This document shows, piece after piece, positions 8,959-9,329 of a DNA stretch of 9,329 nucleotides. How positions within the stretch are numbered: the first letter of the stretch is position 1; the number at the start of each line of letters is the position of its first letter. The notes beneath the pieces were generated by a model that was given only the letters and a program-made list of their open reading frames with translations, did no database searches and was not told the DNA's origin. Origin of the DNA: Hyphomicrobiales bacterium (GTDB lineage: Bacteria > Pseudomonadota > Alphaproteobacteria > Rhizobiales > Xanthobacteraceae); contig JAKFYO010000104.1 of the NCBI GenBank assembly GCA_021730825.1, forward strand, positions 1 to 9,329. Reading direction: 5' to 3'. The translations under genes and the position numbers were made by a program.

Positions 8959-9329
8959 GCCGCCGCCTTTGCCGCTTTCGCGGCGACGCGCTCGTCGAAC
9001 TTCGCTCGGTTGATGACAAAACGCTCGTGCGTACCGCCACCGATCTTGTCCATGCCGTCATGGCCAATGACGGTGAACTTCACGCGCTTGCCTTCGACTT
9101 CCGTGATCTCGCAATCGACCGTGACCGTCATGCCAGGAGGGGTCGCCGCGTCATGCGTGAAATTGACGACGGTACCGAGACTGCCCTCGCCTTCATCTAA
9201 ATGCTGCGCCAGCAATTCGGTGCAGCACCACTCGAACAACCCGACCATGAAGCCGGTCGCGAATACCGAAGGCATGCTCAGAAAACTTTTCGAGTCCGCG
9301 AACAGCGCGGGCACAGTCTGCTTGTCCGA
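8955..9329 (-). CDS. FlK-like hotdog thioesterase (5' end beyond window)
   Basis: This is the C-terminal 124 codons of a small hotdog-fold acyl-CoA thioesterase related to the fluoroacetyl-CoA thioesterase FlK. A GTG at 9314 is not a convincing start: the frame stays open to the window edge and reads [10 protein letters not shown], in which the GTG codes for the Val that relatives have in a similar VPAL segment. Perhaps 10-20 codons are missing. Active-site residues fall at the FlK spacing: Thr in VFATGF, Glu 8 residues later (LFEW), Gly at +27 (SLGT), His at +34 ([11 protein letters not shown]) and Arg at +78 (THERF), corresponding to FlK Thr42, Glu50, Gly69, His76 and Arg120. The position of the fluorine-gating Phe36 appears to be Met, so fluoroacetyl-CoA is unlikely to be the substrate. 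The protein ends in an Ala/Lys tail. Its TGA overlaps the nuoD start by 4 bases. Confidence 0.87.
   Translation of the reverse strand, partial: SDKQTVPALFADSKSFLSMPSVFATGFMVGLFEWCCTELLAQHLDEGEGSLGTVVNFTHDAATPPGMTVTVDCEITEVEGKRVKFTVIGHDGMDKIGGGTHERFVINRAKFDERVAAKAAKAAA

Noticed and set aside
8955..8990. Ala/Lys-rich end of the thioesterase as a repeat element
   Set aside because: It is only a short low-complexity protein tail (AAKAAKAAA) coded by GC-rich triplets, with no copies elsewhere in the window that I could see.
9312..9314. GTG as the start of the thioesterase
   Set aside because: The frame stays open to the window edge and the upstream residues SDKQT match the kind of sequence relatives have before VPAL, so the GTG is most likely an internal valine and the gene is truncated by the window.

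Overview
The window is an internal slice of a minus-strand nuo operon, which encodes the respiratory NADH:quinone oxidoreductase (complex I). Read in the direction of transcription, from high to low coordinates, it holds: the 3' part of a hotdog-fold thioesterase (cut by the right edge), nuoD, an FkbM-family methyltransferase, nuoE, nuoF, nuoG, nuoH, nuoI, nuoJ, nuoK and the 5' part of nuoL (cut by the left edge). The plus strand carries no convincing gene. No stretch longer than a few bases is non-coding: neighbouring genes either overlap by 1 or 4 bases or are separated by at most 7 bases. I saw no internal promoter, terminator, repeat array, RNA gene or mobile element.

The protein sequences point to an alphaproteobacterium. 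NuoI (162 aa), NuoK (102 aa) and NuoH are close to the forms I know from Hyphomicrobiales, nuoC is not fused to nuoD, NuoG is the short form (686 aa) without an extra N7 cluster motif, and NuoD and NuoE resemble their mitochondrial counterparts (NuoE has the C-terminal tail also seen in NDUFV2). The DNA is GC-rich by eye. A Xanthobacteraceae/Nitrobacteraceae-type organism is a reasonable guess, but genus cannot be decided from this.

The core genes work together. NuoF binds FMN and oxidises NADH. Electrons pass through Fe-S clusters in NuoE, NuoF, NuoG and NuoI, then via NuoB (outside the window) to quinone bound at the NuoD/NuoH interface. NuoH, J, K and L belong to the proton-pumping membrane arm. 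All cluster-ligand cysteines and the key membrane glutamates I could check are present, so the visible complex looks functional.

The unusual part is around nuoD. It is flanked by two genes that are not complex I subunits: a FlK-like thioesterase whose stop codon overlaps the nuoD start (ATGA), and an FkbM methyltransferase that overlaps the nuoD stop and the nuoE start by one base each. Both look intact where visible, and their reading frames are tightly coupled to nuoD and nuoE. Their substrates are unknown.
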